Source: an uncultured Porphyromonadaceae bacterium
GTDB lineage: Bacteria > Bacteroidota > Bacteroidia > Bacteroidales > Muribaculaceae
Assembly: GCA_946410185.1 (NCBI GenBank)
Contig: CAMJZI010000007.1
Span: 1 to 52,409 of the forward strand
Length of the DNA stretch: 52,409 bases
Direction: 5' to 3'
Every line of letters starts with the position of its first letter. Positions within the stretch are counted from its first letter, which is position 1. Made by a program: the position numbers and the translations under genes. Of the stretch, positions 7,641 to 16,048 are shown in pieces. The notes under the pieces are model-generated. The model made no database searches and was not told the DNA's origin. It saw nothing but the letters and a program-made list of their open reading frames with translations.

Positions 7641-8348
7641 TCACATTTTCAAGTAGAAGTCACCTGTCAGTTCAATGTATTCTTGTGTGAAAGTGCCGTC
7701 GCGGTTGGCAATGGTTAAGGTGTCTTCATGGTAGGCGATGTCGCGTGGAGTGAGGAGCCACAAGGTGCGCTTGGGGAGAGCGCCATCCACGGGGATGACG
7801 TGTGTCACCTGGCGCACGGGCAACGTGGCAAAGGTGGCTGCCTCGATGATCTCACCCTCGGCATCGGTGGGTGAAATCAATGCTAGAGCACCGTGGCTGG
7901 ATAGCAACCTGGCGGCACCCTCGATAAGTTGCCGATAAGTCAGGGATTGGGTGTGCCGCGCAGCGATGCGTGCATCGCCAGCGGGGAGGACACCATTGGT
8001 GAAGAAGGGTGGGTTAGAGACGATGACGTCAAAGCCACTGGTGCTCATGTCATTGAAATTGCCTTCCACGGCGGTCAGTCGGTCGCTCCATGGCGATCGC
8101 TCAAAATTGAGGGTGGCTTCCTGGACGGCATCATGATCGATATCGATGCCTGTGATGACGGCTTCGTGGTTGCGCTGGGCAATCATCAGGGCTATGACAC
8201 CACAACCCGTGCCCACGTCGAGCACGTGTCGAGCTCCCGCAACGGGACACCAAGCCCCGAGCAGGACCCCGTCGGTGCCCACTTTCATCGCCGTGCGGTC
8301 GTTCAGCACCGCAAATTGCTTGAATCTAAAAACCTTTTCCCGGCCCAT
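7641..8348 (-). CDS. trmN6: tRNA1(Val) (adenine(37)-N6)-methyltransferase
   Basis: This 235-residue SAM-dependent methyltransferase of the TrmN6/YfiC group methylates N6 of A37 in tRNA1(Val). The N-terminal FKQFAVLNDRTAMKVGTDG segment (residues 9-27) is the hallmark of the group. The Rossmann motif I is LDVGTGCGVIAL at 43-54, and the adenine-methylating catalytic motif is SNPPFF at 111-116. Length is normal. A -7 box (8392-8399) lies upstream. The gene is alone on the minus strand between feoB and a divergent secreted-protein gene. Confidence 0.9.
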   Translation of the reverse strand: MGREKVFRFKQFAVLNDRTAMKVGTDGVLLGAWCPVAGARHVLDVGTGCGVIALMIAQRNHEAVITGIDIDHDAVQEATLNFERSPWSDRLTAVEGNFNDMSTSGFDVIVSNPPFFTNGVLPAGDARIAARHTQSLTYRQLIEGAARLLSSHGALALISPTDAEGEIIEAATFATLPVRQVTHVIPVDGALPKRTLWLLTPRDIAYHEDTLTIANRDGTFTQEYIELTGDFYLKM

Positions 8349-8391
8349 TAGTGCAATTCTTTCTATCTAATGTCACATGACATTGAGTCTG

Positions 8392-8399
8392 CAAAGGTA
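8392..8399 (-). promoter_or_regulatory. trmN6 -7 box TACCTTTG
   Basis: The minus-strand TACCTTTG is a good -7 element 43 bases before ATG 8348. No -33 TTG was found at the expected distance. Confidence 0.45.
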
Positions 8400-8537
8400 C
8401 TCAATTATTTGCAATCATGGTTCTTGGCATGGTTATTGCATTCAATGGGTGCGCCGGGCGGTTAAAAAATGAGGGCATTTAGTTTTTTTTCACTATTAAA
8501 AATGCGATTTGTGCCTTTTGGTTTATAACTTGCAGCG

Positions 8538-8556
8538 CTTTTAAAACTTTTAAAAG
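8538..8556. repeat. Perfect 19-base palindrome before the 8642 gene
   Basis: CTTTTAAAA and TTTTAAAAG flank a single central C (8547). It lies about 85 bases before ATG 8642 and just after a degenerate promoter-like TATAACTTGC (8524-8533), so it may be an operator. AT-rich composition makes chance occurrence less unlikely. Confidence 0.45.
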
Positions 8557-8641
8557 TTGTTACATTCATCTTAAACTTTTTTAATCGATTCTTGTCTAAA
8601 AAGCAAACAAGATATTTATGAATTTTTAAAACGTAATAGCT

Positions 8642-9832
8642 ATGAAGTACCGATTATTATCAATTTTAGCCTTACTGGTGCTGGGCGCCGGTTCGGTGAT
8701 TCAGGCTCAGGACTACGACGACATCTATTATGATGCCAGCAAGTCCTCAGGCACGGTGAAGACCAAGGTCGAAACACCAGCCAAGACCGTTGTTGTCTAT
8801 GGAGAAGTCCCCGAGAAGTACAAGACTGTTGCCAAAGACAATTACCGCGAGGAGCGCGACGTTGACGAGTATAACCGTCGCGGCAACTTTGAACCCGAGT
8901 ATGAGGTGGATATCAATGGCGATACCATCTATGAAGAGTCCTTTGCCAACACTCGTCGCATCGAGCGTTTCTATAACCCCGATGTCGTGATCCTGAGTGA
9001 TGACGATGACCTGGTTGAACTCTATTATGACGAGTCTCCCACTATCAATCTGGTGGTTGGCAGCGATTGGGGCATGTATTCCGATTATGGATGGGCTTCT
9101 TCCTACTATCCTTGGTACACAGGTTGGTACGAACCTTGGCACATGGGCTGGTACAGCAGTCCGTGGCGCTATGGTTGGTACACCGGCTGGTACACGTCAG
9201 GTATTTATAGGCCCTATTACTGGAACTGGAACTATGGCCCCTGGTATTACAGCTATTGGCGCAATCCTTACTATTGGGGATATACCGGATGGTATGGATG
9301 GGGACATCCTCATCACTATCCCAGTTGGGGCAGGCCTGACAGACCTCATTACTCAGATTTAGGCCGCAATAGCGGTAGCTGGCGTCATGGTGGTGGCCGT
9401 GCAGGATTGGCCACGAACCGTAATACCCGTGGCCGCGTGGGTTTGGGCGGCACTGGTAGCCGTCAAGGAATCACCTCTCGTGGTGCTAGCGGCAACCGTA
9501 GCCATGGGGTGGGTAATGTGACGACCCGTACCCGTTCTGGATACGCCACAACTCGCAGCTCTGGCAACATGAGCACACGCAGCAGCAGTGGTGTGGCAAC
9601 GCGTAACACCGGCGTTTCACGTCCCTCTTCGTCAGGCAGCCGTTCCTATAGCGGCAACCGCTCCTACAGTGGTAACCGTTCCTATAGTGGCAGCAGCTCG
9701 TCGCGCAGCAGTGGCAGCTACAGCGGTGGCTCGCGCAGCTCTGGTGGCAGCTATAGCGGTGGCGGCAGCCGCGGCTCGTCGGGTGGCGGCAGCCATGGTG
9801 GCTCATCGGGTGGCGGTGGCCGTCGTCGATAA
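8642..9832 (+). CDS. Secreted low-complexity Trp/Tyr/Gly-rich protein
   Basis: This 396-residue protein has a clear signal peptide (residues 1-22, ending IQAQ). I do not recognise a named family. Three zones are visible. An acidic N-terminal region (about 23-140) is rich in Tyr, Asp and Glu. A middle zone (about 141-240) is packed with Trp and Tyr in YTGWY-like repeats, with more than 40 aromatic residues. A C-terminal Gly/Ser/Arg tail (about 240-396) contains repeated RSYSGN units and ends GGGGRRR. The product is probably surface or periplasmic and partly disordered. Tandem near-repeats such as the three RSYSGN units (about residues 331-348) suggest expansion. It lies 73 bases before the FadL-like barrel gene and may be co-transcribed with it. 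Confidence 0.85.
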   Translation: MKYRLLSILALLVLGAGSVIQAQDYDDIYYDASKSSGTVKTKVETPAKTVVVYGEVPEKYKTVAKDNYREERDVDEYNRRGNFEPEYEVDINGDTIYEESFANTRRIERFYNPDVVILSDDDDLVELYYDESPTINLVVGSDWGMYSDYGWASSYYPWYTGWYEPWHMGWYSSPWRYGWYTGWYTSGIYRPYYWNWNYGPWYYSYWRNPYYWGYTGWYGWGHPHHYPSWGRPDRPHYSDLGRNSGSWRHGGGRAGLATNRNTRGRVGLGGTGSRQGITSRGASGNRSHGVGNVTTRTRSGYATTRSSGNMSTRSSSGVATRNTGVSRPSSSGSRSYSGNRSYSGNRSYSGSSSSRSSGSYSGGSRSSGGSYSGGGSRGSSGGGSHGGSSGGGGRRR

Positions 9833-9905
9833 TCGGCTCAACGCTTCCACACACACGCATTAATCCTATTTAGATGTATTAATCGAACCTAAATCTTTTG
9901 TAGAA

Positions 9906-11549
9906 ATGAAGAAGAAAGTTTTAGCCCTCCTTTTGTGCGGACTTCCTCTTGTGATCAACGCTCAGGACGCTTTTGATGTCCTGCAGATGTCTCAAACCGA
10001 ATTGCGCGGCACTTCGCGCTTCCAGTCGATGGCAGGTGCCTTTGGCGCCCTGGGTGGTGATCTCTCGGTACTGACTCAGAATCCTGCTGGCATTGGTGTC
10101 TATCGCAACTCCGACCTGGGTATCACCATGAGTCTGGATTTCAATAGCACCAAGGCTGGCATGGATAAGCTCAACGAGACCAAGTTCAATGTGAGCAACG
10201 TGGGTTATGTGGGCGCCATCCGTCTCGACAGCGAGTCGGTTCCCAACCTGAATTTCGGTTTTACCTATAACAGGTTGCAGTCTTACAATCGTCACTACCG
10301 GGGTGCCGTGGGTGACATCCCTTACTCGATGAGCAACTACATTGCCGACGAGTTCGTCAATGTGAGTGATTATGGCATTGAAGACCTCTTGTGGGACGAT
10401 GATTTCAACCCATATTTTCATGGATATGCTCCCTGGGCTGCAATCACGATGACCGAAATGAAATCCACTGCCCCTGGCGGGAACAAGGGTTTTGTGGGAA
10501 TTATCTATCCTATGGGTGACCTCATGCAGGGTCTCTACGGCAACGGAACAAGTGGCAATGCTTACTATGAGGTGGATGAACGAGGCCATGCTGACGAGTA
10601 CAACATCGCCTTCGGCGGCAACATCGGCAACAAGTTGTATCTGGGTATTGACTTCGGCATTCTGGATTTGGATTATTGGAGCACTCAGTACTATCGCGAG
10701 GAGCTTGACAATCCCTACATCATGGCCGATAATGTGGATCTGTTCGAGAGTGACATTACCAATGTCAATACCAGTGCCGACTGGGGCTTGAACAACTATC
10801 TGCACACCAAGGGCACCGGTGTCAACTTCAAGTTAGGCCTCATCTGGCGTCCTACCCAGGCTCTGCGATTGGGTGCCGCCTTCCACACACCCACCTATTA
10901 TGACATGCGCGATACCTATCGCGTGGATGCCTGGCTCGACGGCTATCAGAATGACGAAATGCTTTACAGTGCCGACAAGAGCAGCAACGGTGGCGATGAA
11001 AACTCCAGCACCTATACCATCTCCACGCCATGGCGCTTCATGGGCAGTGTGGCTGGTGTGATCGGGACAAAAGGTATCCTGAGCCTCGACTACGAGTATG
11101 TGGCTAACCAAACGATGCGCGTGGGCAACGACCGTGGGCACAACTATCCCGACGTGACCGACAGGGTCAAGGAATACTTCAAGCCCTCGCACATTATCCG
11201 CCTGGGTGCCGAGTACCGCGTGAGTCCCAGCTGGAGCCTGCGTGCCGGTTACAGTTACAAGACTAGCCAGGTTAAGAAAGATGTAGACGACTATAACCTC
11301 AACATTGTCACTGTGGGCACCAATCCTGCCTACCAGTATGACAATACGGTTCAAAACATCACCTGCGGCGTGGGTTATCGTCACAAGGCATTTTATGCCG
11401 ACATGGCCTATGTGCACAAGATTCGCAACAGCGTTTACAATGCCTTCTCACCCGTTGTGATTGACGACAGGCATGGCTTTGACAACGTCAGCGCCGATGT
11501 CAAGGACAACAATGACCGTATCTCGCTCACGTTGGGTATGAGGTTCTAA
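9906..11549 (+). CDS. OmpP1/FadL/TodX-family outer-membrane protein
   Basis: This 547-residue predicted outer-membrane beta-barrel has a signal peptide (residues 1-19, ending VINAQ). The N-terminal SRFQSMAGAFGALGGDLSVLTQNPAGIGVYRN (about residues 37-68) is the conserved plug region of the OmpP1/FadL/TodX family, whose members move hydrophobic compounds across the outer membrane. Bacteroidetes members are often annotated as hemin receptors, but the substrate is not proven. Alternating strands run to the end, and the last residue is Phe (LGMRF), as expected for barrel insertion. A hairpin with a T run (11609-11646) lies about 60 bases downstream as a terminator. Confidence 0.9.
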   Translation: MKKKVLALLLCGLPLVINAQDAFDVLQMSQTELRGTSRFQSMAGAFGALGGDLSVLTQNPAGIGVYRNSDLGITMSLDFNSTKAGMDKLNETKFNVSNVGYVGAIRLDSESVPNLNFGFTYNRLQSYNRHYRGAVGDIPYSMSNYIADEFVNVSDYGIEDLLWDDDFNPYFHGYAPWAAITMTEMKSTAPGGNKGFVGIIYPMGDLMQGLYGNGTSGNAYYEVDERGHADEYNIAFGGNIGNKLYLGIDFGILDLDYWSTQYYREELDNPYIMADNVDLFESDITNVNTSADWGLNNYLHTKGTGVNFKLGLIWRPTQALRLGAAFHTPTYYDMRDTYRVDAWLDGYQNDEMLYSADKSSNGGDENSSTYTISTPWRFMGSVAGVIGTKGILSLDYEYVANQTMRVGNDRGHNYPDVTDRVKEYFKPSHIIRLGAEYRVSPSWSLRAGYSYKTSQVKKDVDDYNLNIVTVGTNPAYQYDNTVQNITCGVGYRHKAFYADMAYVHKIRNSVYNAFSPVVIDDRHGFDNVSADVKDNNDRISLTLGMRF

Positions 11550-11608
11550 AAAAGGGGGATAGGATTACACCAGAAATTACGTTTTTAATTATTCATTAAG
11601 AGGGAGTT

Positions 11609-11646
11609 TGGCAAGGATCGGTCATCGAGCCTTGCCAGACTTGTTT
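11609..11646 (+). terminator. Terminator after the FadL-like gene
   Basis: TGGCAAGG (11609-11616) pairs with CCTTGCCA (11630-11637), with an inner TCG/CGA pair and a short loop. TTGTTTTTT follows. Confidence 0.6.
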
Positions 11647-11649
11647 TTT

Positions 11650-11744
11650 GGACTCTAGGGTGGCCGTGGAAAGGCCGTTACCTGAACGAAATCAAGCAGC
11701 ACCACCTATCAGGTTTACTAGTTCCTGGAATACAAGGAGACTTG
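11650..11744 (+). ncRNA. Candidate structured RNA (unassigned)
   Basis: This gene-free stretch folds by eye into nested helices. GGA-CTAG (11650-11658) pairs with CTAG-TCC (11718-11725). Inside this are GGTGGCC/GGCC-ACC (11659-11682) and ACCTGA/TCAGGT (11680-11685 with 11709-11714), which share ACC. GGTGG (11659-11663) is also complementary to CCACC (11702-11706), a possible pseudoknot. A CAAG-GAGA-CTTG tetraloop hairpin (11733-11744) ends it. It lies between the FadL-gene terminator and the merR-gene terminator, so it belongs to no obvious transcript. I cannot match it to a known RNA class. The strand is a guess. Confidence 0.3.
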
Positions 11745-11756
11745 AATCGTTAACAA

Positions 11757-11789
11757 AGAGGGCCATTTCATTATCCGAAACGGCCCTCT
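11757..11789 (-). terminator. Hairpin terminator downstream of the MerR-family gene
   Basis: AGAGGGCC and GGCCCTCT form a perfect 8-base stem, with an inner TTTC/GAAA helix. It lies 30 bases past the minus-strand stop at 11820. The T run is short. Confidence 0.5.
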
Positions 11790-11819
11790 CTGTTATTGTT
11801 GATGACATCTGATGGATGC

Positions 11820-12176
11820 TTACTTGGCTGCAGGAATATCAGGATATAACTGGTCTAACGCACGCTGGAATTCCACGAGTTGTTCCTTAATGCCTTTAAG
11901 TTGCTCGATGGCGTCAAAACGCTTGTCCACACCATCGCGGTTGTGGCGAATCTGGGCTTGTGCGGCATCAAGTTTGAGACCCTTTTCCTTAACCAGATAA
12001 TACACTCGGCTGATCATCTCGATGTCGTGAGGAGTGTAATAGCGGATGTTCTTCTTGTTGCGCTTGGGCTTGATGATGGTGAATTGTGTTTCCCAATAGC
12101 GCAACGTGGATTCTGGAATGCCCAGAATCTCAGAGACGTCACCGATTTTGTAGAATTTTTTGTCCAGTTCCTGCAT
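11820..12176 (-). CDS. MerR-family transcriptional regulator
   Basis: This 118-residue regulator has a MerR winged helix at the N terminus: KKFYKIGDVSEILGIPEST (about residues 5-23) is the recognition helix region, and LRYWETQF and RYYTPHDIEMI follow. A short dimerising coiled coil (about 75-118) completes it. There is no ligand-binding domain or conserved metal-binding cysteines, as in the small MerR proteins common in Bacteroidetes. ATG 12176 is chosen. The longer frame from 12233 would begin inside the predicted -7 box (12231-12238) and cannot be the start. It is transcribed away from alaS from an interlocked promoter pair, so it may affect alaS or itself. Confidence 0.9.
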   Translation of the reverse strand: MQELDKKFYKIGDVSEILGIPESTLRYWETQFTIIKPKRNKKNIRYYTPHDIEMISRVYYLVKEKGLKLDAAQAQIRHNRDGVDKRFDAIEQLKGIKEQLVEFQRALDQLYPDIPAAK

Positions 12177-12180
12177 AGTC

Positions 12181-12211
12181 TTGCACAAATTAATAGAATT
12201 ATTTACCTTTG
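12181..12211 (+). promoter_or_regulatory. alaS promoter (TTG-N20-TACCTTTG)
   Basis: TTG at 12181-12183 and TACCTTTG at 12204-12211 are separated by exactly 20 bases. The predicted start is near 12217, giving a leader of about 85 bases. It interlocks with the opposite-facing merR promoter. Confidence 0.7.
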
Positions 12212-12240
12212 CAAGTTGATTACAACCCTGCAAAGGTAAA
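12202..12240. repeat. Perfect inverted repeat formed by two opposing -7 boxes
   Basis: TTTACCTTTGCA (12202-12213) and TGCAAAGGTAAA (12229-12240) are exact reverse complements separated by 15 bases. Each arm holds one -7 box, pointing toward the other. Confidence 0.85.
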
Positions 12241-12261
12241 CAAATAGTTTAGACTTTGCAA
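12231..12261 (-). promoter_or_regulatory. merR-family gene promoter (TTG-N20-TACCTTTG)
   Basis: On the minus strand TTG (12261-12259) and TACCTTTG (12238-12231) are separated by exactly 20 bases. The predicted start is near 12225, only about 8 bases from the alaS start, so the two transcripts begin overlapping. Confidence 0.7.
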
Positions 12262-12301
12262 CAAAACGAGAACATTTATAATATATTAAGATAAAAACAT
12301 T

Positions 12302-14917
12302 ATGCTTACTGCAAAAGAAATCCGAGAGACTTTCAAGCGTTACTTCGAGGAGCATGGCCATCACATCGTGCCGTCGGCTCCCATGGTCATCAAGGACGAT
12401 CCTACCCTCATGTTCACCAATGCCGGTATGAACCAGTTCAAGGATATCATCCTGGGCAACAAGGATGCCCAGTGGCGGCGTGTTGCCGATTCTCAAAAGT
12501 GCCTCCGCGTGAGCGGCAAGCACAATGATCTGGAAGAGGTGGGCCATGATACCTATCATCACACCATGTTTGAGATGCTGGGTAACTGGTCGTTTGGCGA
12601 CTATTTTAAGCATGAGGCCATCGACTGGGCATGGGATTTGTTGGTCAATGTGTACAAACTGGATCCTAAAAATCTGTATGCCACCGTTTTTGAGGGTGAT
12701 GACAACATCGGCGTGAGCCGTGATGATGAGGCCGCCAAGTTCTGGGAATCTCATCTGCCCCAGGATCACATCCTCAATGGCAATGCCCATGACAACTTCT
12801 GGGAAATGGGTGACACTGGCCCCTGCGGACCTTGCAGTGAGATTCACATCGACTTGCGCAGCGATGAGGAGAAGGCTGCTGTGCCCGGAGCTTCGCTCGT
12901 CAATAAGGATAACCCCCTCGTGATTGAGATTTGGAACCTCGTGTTCATGCAGTATAACCGCAAGGTGGATGGCTCTCTCGAGCCATTGCCCAACAAGGTG
13001 ATTGACACTGGCATGGGCTTGGAGCGTTTGTGCATGGCCCTGCAGGGCAAGAAGTCCAATTACGATACCGACGTGTTCCAGCCCCTGATTGGCAAGCTTG
13101 GAGAAATGTGCGGCAAGAAATATGGTGATAAAAAAGATGTAGATATTGCCATGCGTGTCGTGGCCGACCATGTACGCACCATTGCATTCTCGGTTGCTGA
13201 CGGCCAGTTGCCCAGCAATGCCAAGGCTGGTTACGTGATTCGCCGCATCCTGCGCCGTGCAGTGCGTTATGGTTACACCTTCCTCGGTTTCAAAGAGGCC
13301 TTCATGTACAGGCTCATCGATACGCTCATCGATGGCATGGGAGAGGCTTATCCCGAAATCAAGGCTCAGGCCGACCTGATCAAGCATGTCACCAAGGAGG
13401 AAGAAGATGCATTCTTGCGCACCCTTGAGACGGGTATGAAACTCATCGAGAAGGTGATGGCCGACACCAGAGGCGCTGGCAAGACCGTTGTTGATGGCAA
13501 AGAAGCGTTCACGCTCTATGATACCTTTGGTTTCCCGCTTGACCTGACCGAACTCATCCTGCGCGAGAACGGCATGACCGTCAACGAGGAGGAATTCAAT
13601 GTAGAGATGCAGAAACAGAAACAGCGCGCCCGCAATGCCGCCGCTGTCGAGGCAACCGACTGGGTGGAACTCAAGGACGGGGTTACCGAGTTTGTCGGCT
13701 ATGATCTCACCGAATGTGATGTCAACATCCTGCGCTACCGCAAGGTGACCCAGAAGAACAAGTCCTTCTACCAGATTGTGCTTGACCGCACACCGTTCTA
13801 TGCCGAGATGGGTGGTCAGGTGGGTGACCGTGGCACGCTCAAGCTGGGTGACGAAGTCATCGAGATTACCGATACCAAGCGCGAAAACAACCTGCCCGTC
13901 CACATCAGTGCCAAGCTCCCCAGCGACGTGAATGCGACTCTTCATGCCGCTATCGACGTCGAGGCGCGTCATGCCATCGAGTGCAACCACACAGCAACGC
14001 ATCTGTTGCACGCCGCCCTGCGTCAAGTGCTGGGTAATCATGTGGAGCAGAAAGGCTCTTATGTTGACCCCATCACGTTGCGATTCGACTTCTCCCACTT
14101 CCGCAAGGTGACTCCCGAGGAAATCCGTCAGGTAGAGCATCTCACCAATAAGATGATTCGTGAGGCCATCGTTCGTGAAGAACACCGCGAGATGCCTATC
14201 GATGAGGCCCGCAAGATGGGCGCCATGGCACTTTTTGGAGAAAAGTATGGCGACCGTGTGCGTGTGATCAAGTATGGTGACTCTGTGGAGCTGTGTGGTG
14301 GTACCCATGTGAGCAACACGGGAAACATAGGAATGGTGCGCATCGTCAGCGAGAGCAGTATTGCCGCCGGCATACGCCGCATCGAGGCTGTGACTGGTTC
14401 TCGGGTCGAAGAAATGATCGACGCGGTGCAGGACACCTTGGGACAGATCAAGGAAATGCTCAATAACGCTCCCGATGCCATTGCCGCATTACAACGATCG
14501 CTCGTCGAGAATGCCAACCTCAAGAAGCAGGTAGATGATTTCATGAAGCAGCGCATCGCGATTATCTCCAAGCAGCTACAGGCCGAGGCCAAGCAGGAAA
14601 ACGGCATCAACATCTTGACCCTTACCGGCGACCGCTTGCCAGATGTGGTGAAGGGTGTGGCTCTCGCCATCAAGGCCGACTGCCCGGTAGCATCTGCTTT
14701 CCTTGCTGCGACAGAGTATGAAGGCAAGCCCATGCTTACGGTCATGCTCAGCGAGGATATCGTCAAGAGCGGCAAGCATGCCGGTAACATTGTTAAAGCT
14801 GCCGCCAAGTGCATCCAGGGAGGTGGCGGTGGCCAGCCTCACTTTGCCCAGGCTGGTGGCCGCAATCCTCAAGGCCTTGAGGATGCAATGGTTGCCATGC
14901 GCGAAGCTCTCAAGTAA
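12302..14917 (+). CDS. alaS: Alanine--tRNA ligase
   Basis: This 871-residue AlaRS charges tRNA(Ala) in the cytosol. The order is a class II catalytic core (about residues 1-460; motif 2 near [17 protein letters not shown]), a central tRNA-recognition region, an editing domain with [11 protein letters not shown] near residue 565 and CGGTH near 667 that hydrolyses mischarged Ser/Gly, and a C-Ala domain ending with [14 protein letters not shown]. Length is typical. A hairpin (14932-14964) follows the stop. Its leader contains the opposing promoter arrangement shared with the MerR-family gene. Confidence 0.98.
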   Translation: MLTAKEIRETFKRYFEEHGHHIVPSAPMVIKDDPTLMFTNAGMNQFKDIILGNKDAQWRRVADSQKCLRVSGKHNDLEEVGHDTYHHTMFEMLGNWSFGDYFKHEAIDWAWDLLVNVYKLDPKNLYATVFEGDDNIGVSRDDEAAKFWESHLPQDHILNGNAHDNFWEMGDTGPCGPCSEIHIDLRSDEEKAAVPGASLVNKDNPLVIEIWNLVFMQYNRKVDGSLEPLPNKVIDTGMGLERLCMALQGKKSNYDTDVFQPLIGKLGEMCGKKYGDKKDVDIAMRVVADHVRTIAFSVADGQLPSNAKAGYVIRRILRRAVRYGYTFLGFKEAFMYRLIDTLIDGMGEAYPEIKAQADLIKHVTKEEEDAFLRTLETGMKLIEKVMADTRGAGKTVVDGKEAFTLYDTFGFPLDLTELILRENGMTVNEEEFNVEMQKQKQRARNAAAVEATDWVELKDGVTEFVGYDLTECDVNILRYRKVTQKNKSFYQIVLDRTPFYAEMGGQVGDRGTLKLGDEVIEITDTKRENNLPVHISAKLPSDVNATLHAAIDVEARHAIECNHTATHLLHAALRQVLGNHVEQKGSYVDPITLRFDFSHFRKVTPEEIRQVEHLTNKMIREAIVREEHREMPIDEARKMGAMALFGEKYGDRVRVIKYGDSVELCGGTHVSNTGNIGMVRIVSESSIAAGIRRIEAVTGSRVEEMIDAVQDTLGQIKEMLNNAPDAIAALQRSLVENANLKKQVDDFMKQRIAIISKQLQAEAKQENGINILTLTGDRLPDVVKGVALAIKADCPVASAFLAATEYEGKPMLTVMLSEDIVKSGKHAGNIVKAAAKCIQGGGGGQPHFAQAGGRNPQGLEDAMVAMREALK

Positions 14918-14931
14918 AAGACTCATCATCA

Positions 14932-14964
14932 CTGCCGCATTCCGCGTGGGTCGGGATGCGGCAG
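14932..14964 (+). terminator. Hairpin after alaS
   Basis: CTGCCGCAT (14932-14940) and ATGCGGCAG (14956-14964) form a perfect 9-base stem 15 bases after the alaS stop. The following CTGTGTTTATAA has only a weak T run, so termination may be partial. Confidence 0.5.
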
Positions 14965-14985
14965 CTGTGTTTATAACAACAATAT

Positions 14986-15960
14986 ATGGACTATTTATTG
15001 CTCATTGTCGGTTTGGGCCTCTTGTTGCTCGCCGCCAACTATCTCGTGGACTCGTCGGTGGCTATTGCCCAACGGGCCAAGATTTCTAATTTTATCATCG
15101 GACTCACGATTGTGGGCATCGGCACCAGTGCGCCCGAGTTGTTTGTCTCGGTGTCATCAGCTCTGAGCAACAGCGGTGACATCGCGATGGGTAATGTCAT
15201 TGGCTCTAACATTGCCAACGTTTTACTGATTCTGGGTGTGACTGCGATGATATTGCCATTTCCTATCGAGCGGTTACAGCGTCACCGTGACATCCCGTTT
15301 GTGATTATTGCCACTGTTTTTGTCACCATCATTGCCAATGACTCGATAGTGCCCGGCATCAAGGATAATTCACTTAATCGACTGGACGGCATTGTGTTGC
15401 TGCTGCTGTTTATCGGTTACATGGGATGGGTGATTGTTCAAAAAGGCAAGGACCCCAAGAAGGCGCTCGAAGATGCCGACGAGGAGGCTTCCTCCTCGTT
15501 GACGGGAAAGAATCCATGGCTCTTGTGGGCTATCGCCATTGTCTCGCTGGTGGCGCTCATCTATGGAGGCAACCTGTTCCTGGATAGTGCCAAGAGCCTG
15601 GCAAGGGCATGGGGCATGAGCGAGGCTGTGATTGCTATCACCATCGTGGCTGTGGGCACGTCTTTGCCCGAATTGGTTACCGCAATCATAGCAGCCAGTA
15701 AGAAGAATCCGCAGCTGGCACTGGGCAACGTTATTGGCAGCAATCTGTTTAACCTGATGTTTATACTGGGTGCTGCTTCCACCGTCAAGCCGCTGGTGCT
15801 CGTGGACATCAACATCTGGGACTATGTGGTGATGCTGGGAGCGGCCATCATGTTGTTTATGGTGGTGCTTACCTTCAAGAAGGACAAGTTTGACCGCATC
15901 GAGGGTGCCATCTTCTTTGCCGCTTATGTGGCCTACACCATCTATCTGCTTCTGCGTTAA
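14986..15960 (+). CDS. Calcium/sodium antiporter (CaCA family, YrbG-like)
   Basis: This 324-residue inner-membrane antiporter of the CaCA family exchanges cations, probably Ca2+ for Na+. Two inverted halves of about five helices each carry the alpha-repeat signatures GIGTSAPELFVS (about residues 43-54) and AVGTSLPELVTA (about 222-233). A short charged cytoplasmic loop (about 145-170, rich in Asp/Glu/Lys) lies between the halves. Length is typical of bacterial YrbG. It begins 68 bases after alaS, past a hairpin that may only partly end the alaS transcript. Confidence 0.93.
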   Translation: MDYLLLIVGLGLLLLAANYLVDSSVAIAQRAKISNFIIGLTIVGIGTSAPELFVSVSSALSNSGDIAMGNVIGSNIANVLLILGVTAMILPFPIERLQRHRDIPFVIIATVFVTIIANDSIVPGIKDNSLNRLDGIVLLLLFIGYMGWVIVQKGKDPKKALEDADEEASSSLTGKNPWLLWAIAIVSLVALIYGGNLFLDSAKSLARAWGMSEAVIAITIVAVGTSLPELVTAIIAASKKNPQLALGNVIGSNLFNLMFILGAASTVKPLVLVDINIWDYVVMLGAAIMLFMVVLTFKKDKFDRIEGAIFFAAYVAYTIYLLLR

Positions 15961-16048
15961 ACTGTTTGTGCCCCCCTACACGGGCCAGCCGTGGGCTTAA
16001 ACCATGACGTTGTTTTTTTGTCAAACGAATAATCGAATGATACTCGCT

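Noticed and set aside
9486-9860. 124-residue minus-strand Cys/His-rich open frame
   Set aside because: It is the antisense of the Gly/Ser/Arg repeat tail; the Cys and His richness comes only from the repeat codons.
12203-14308. 701-residue minus-strand open frame antisense to alaS
   Set aside because: It mirrors the codon bias of alaS, has no family-like composition, and alaS itself has all expected motifs.
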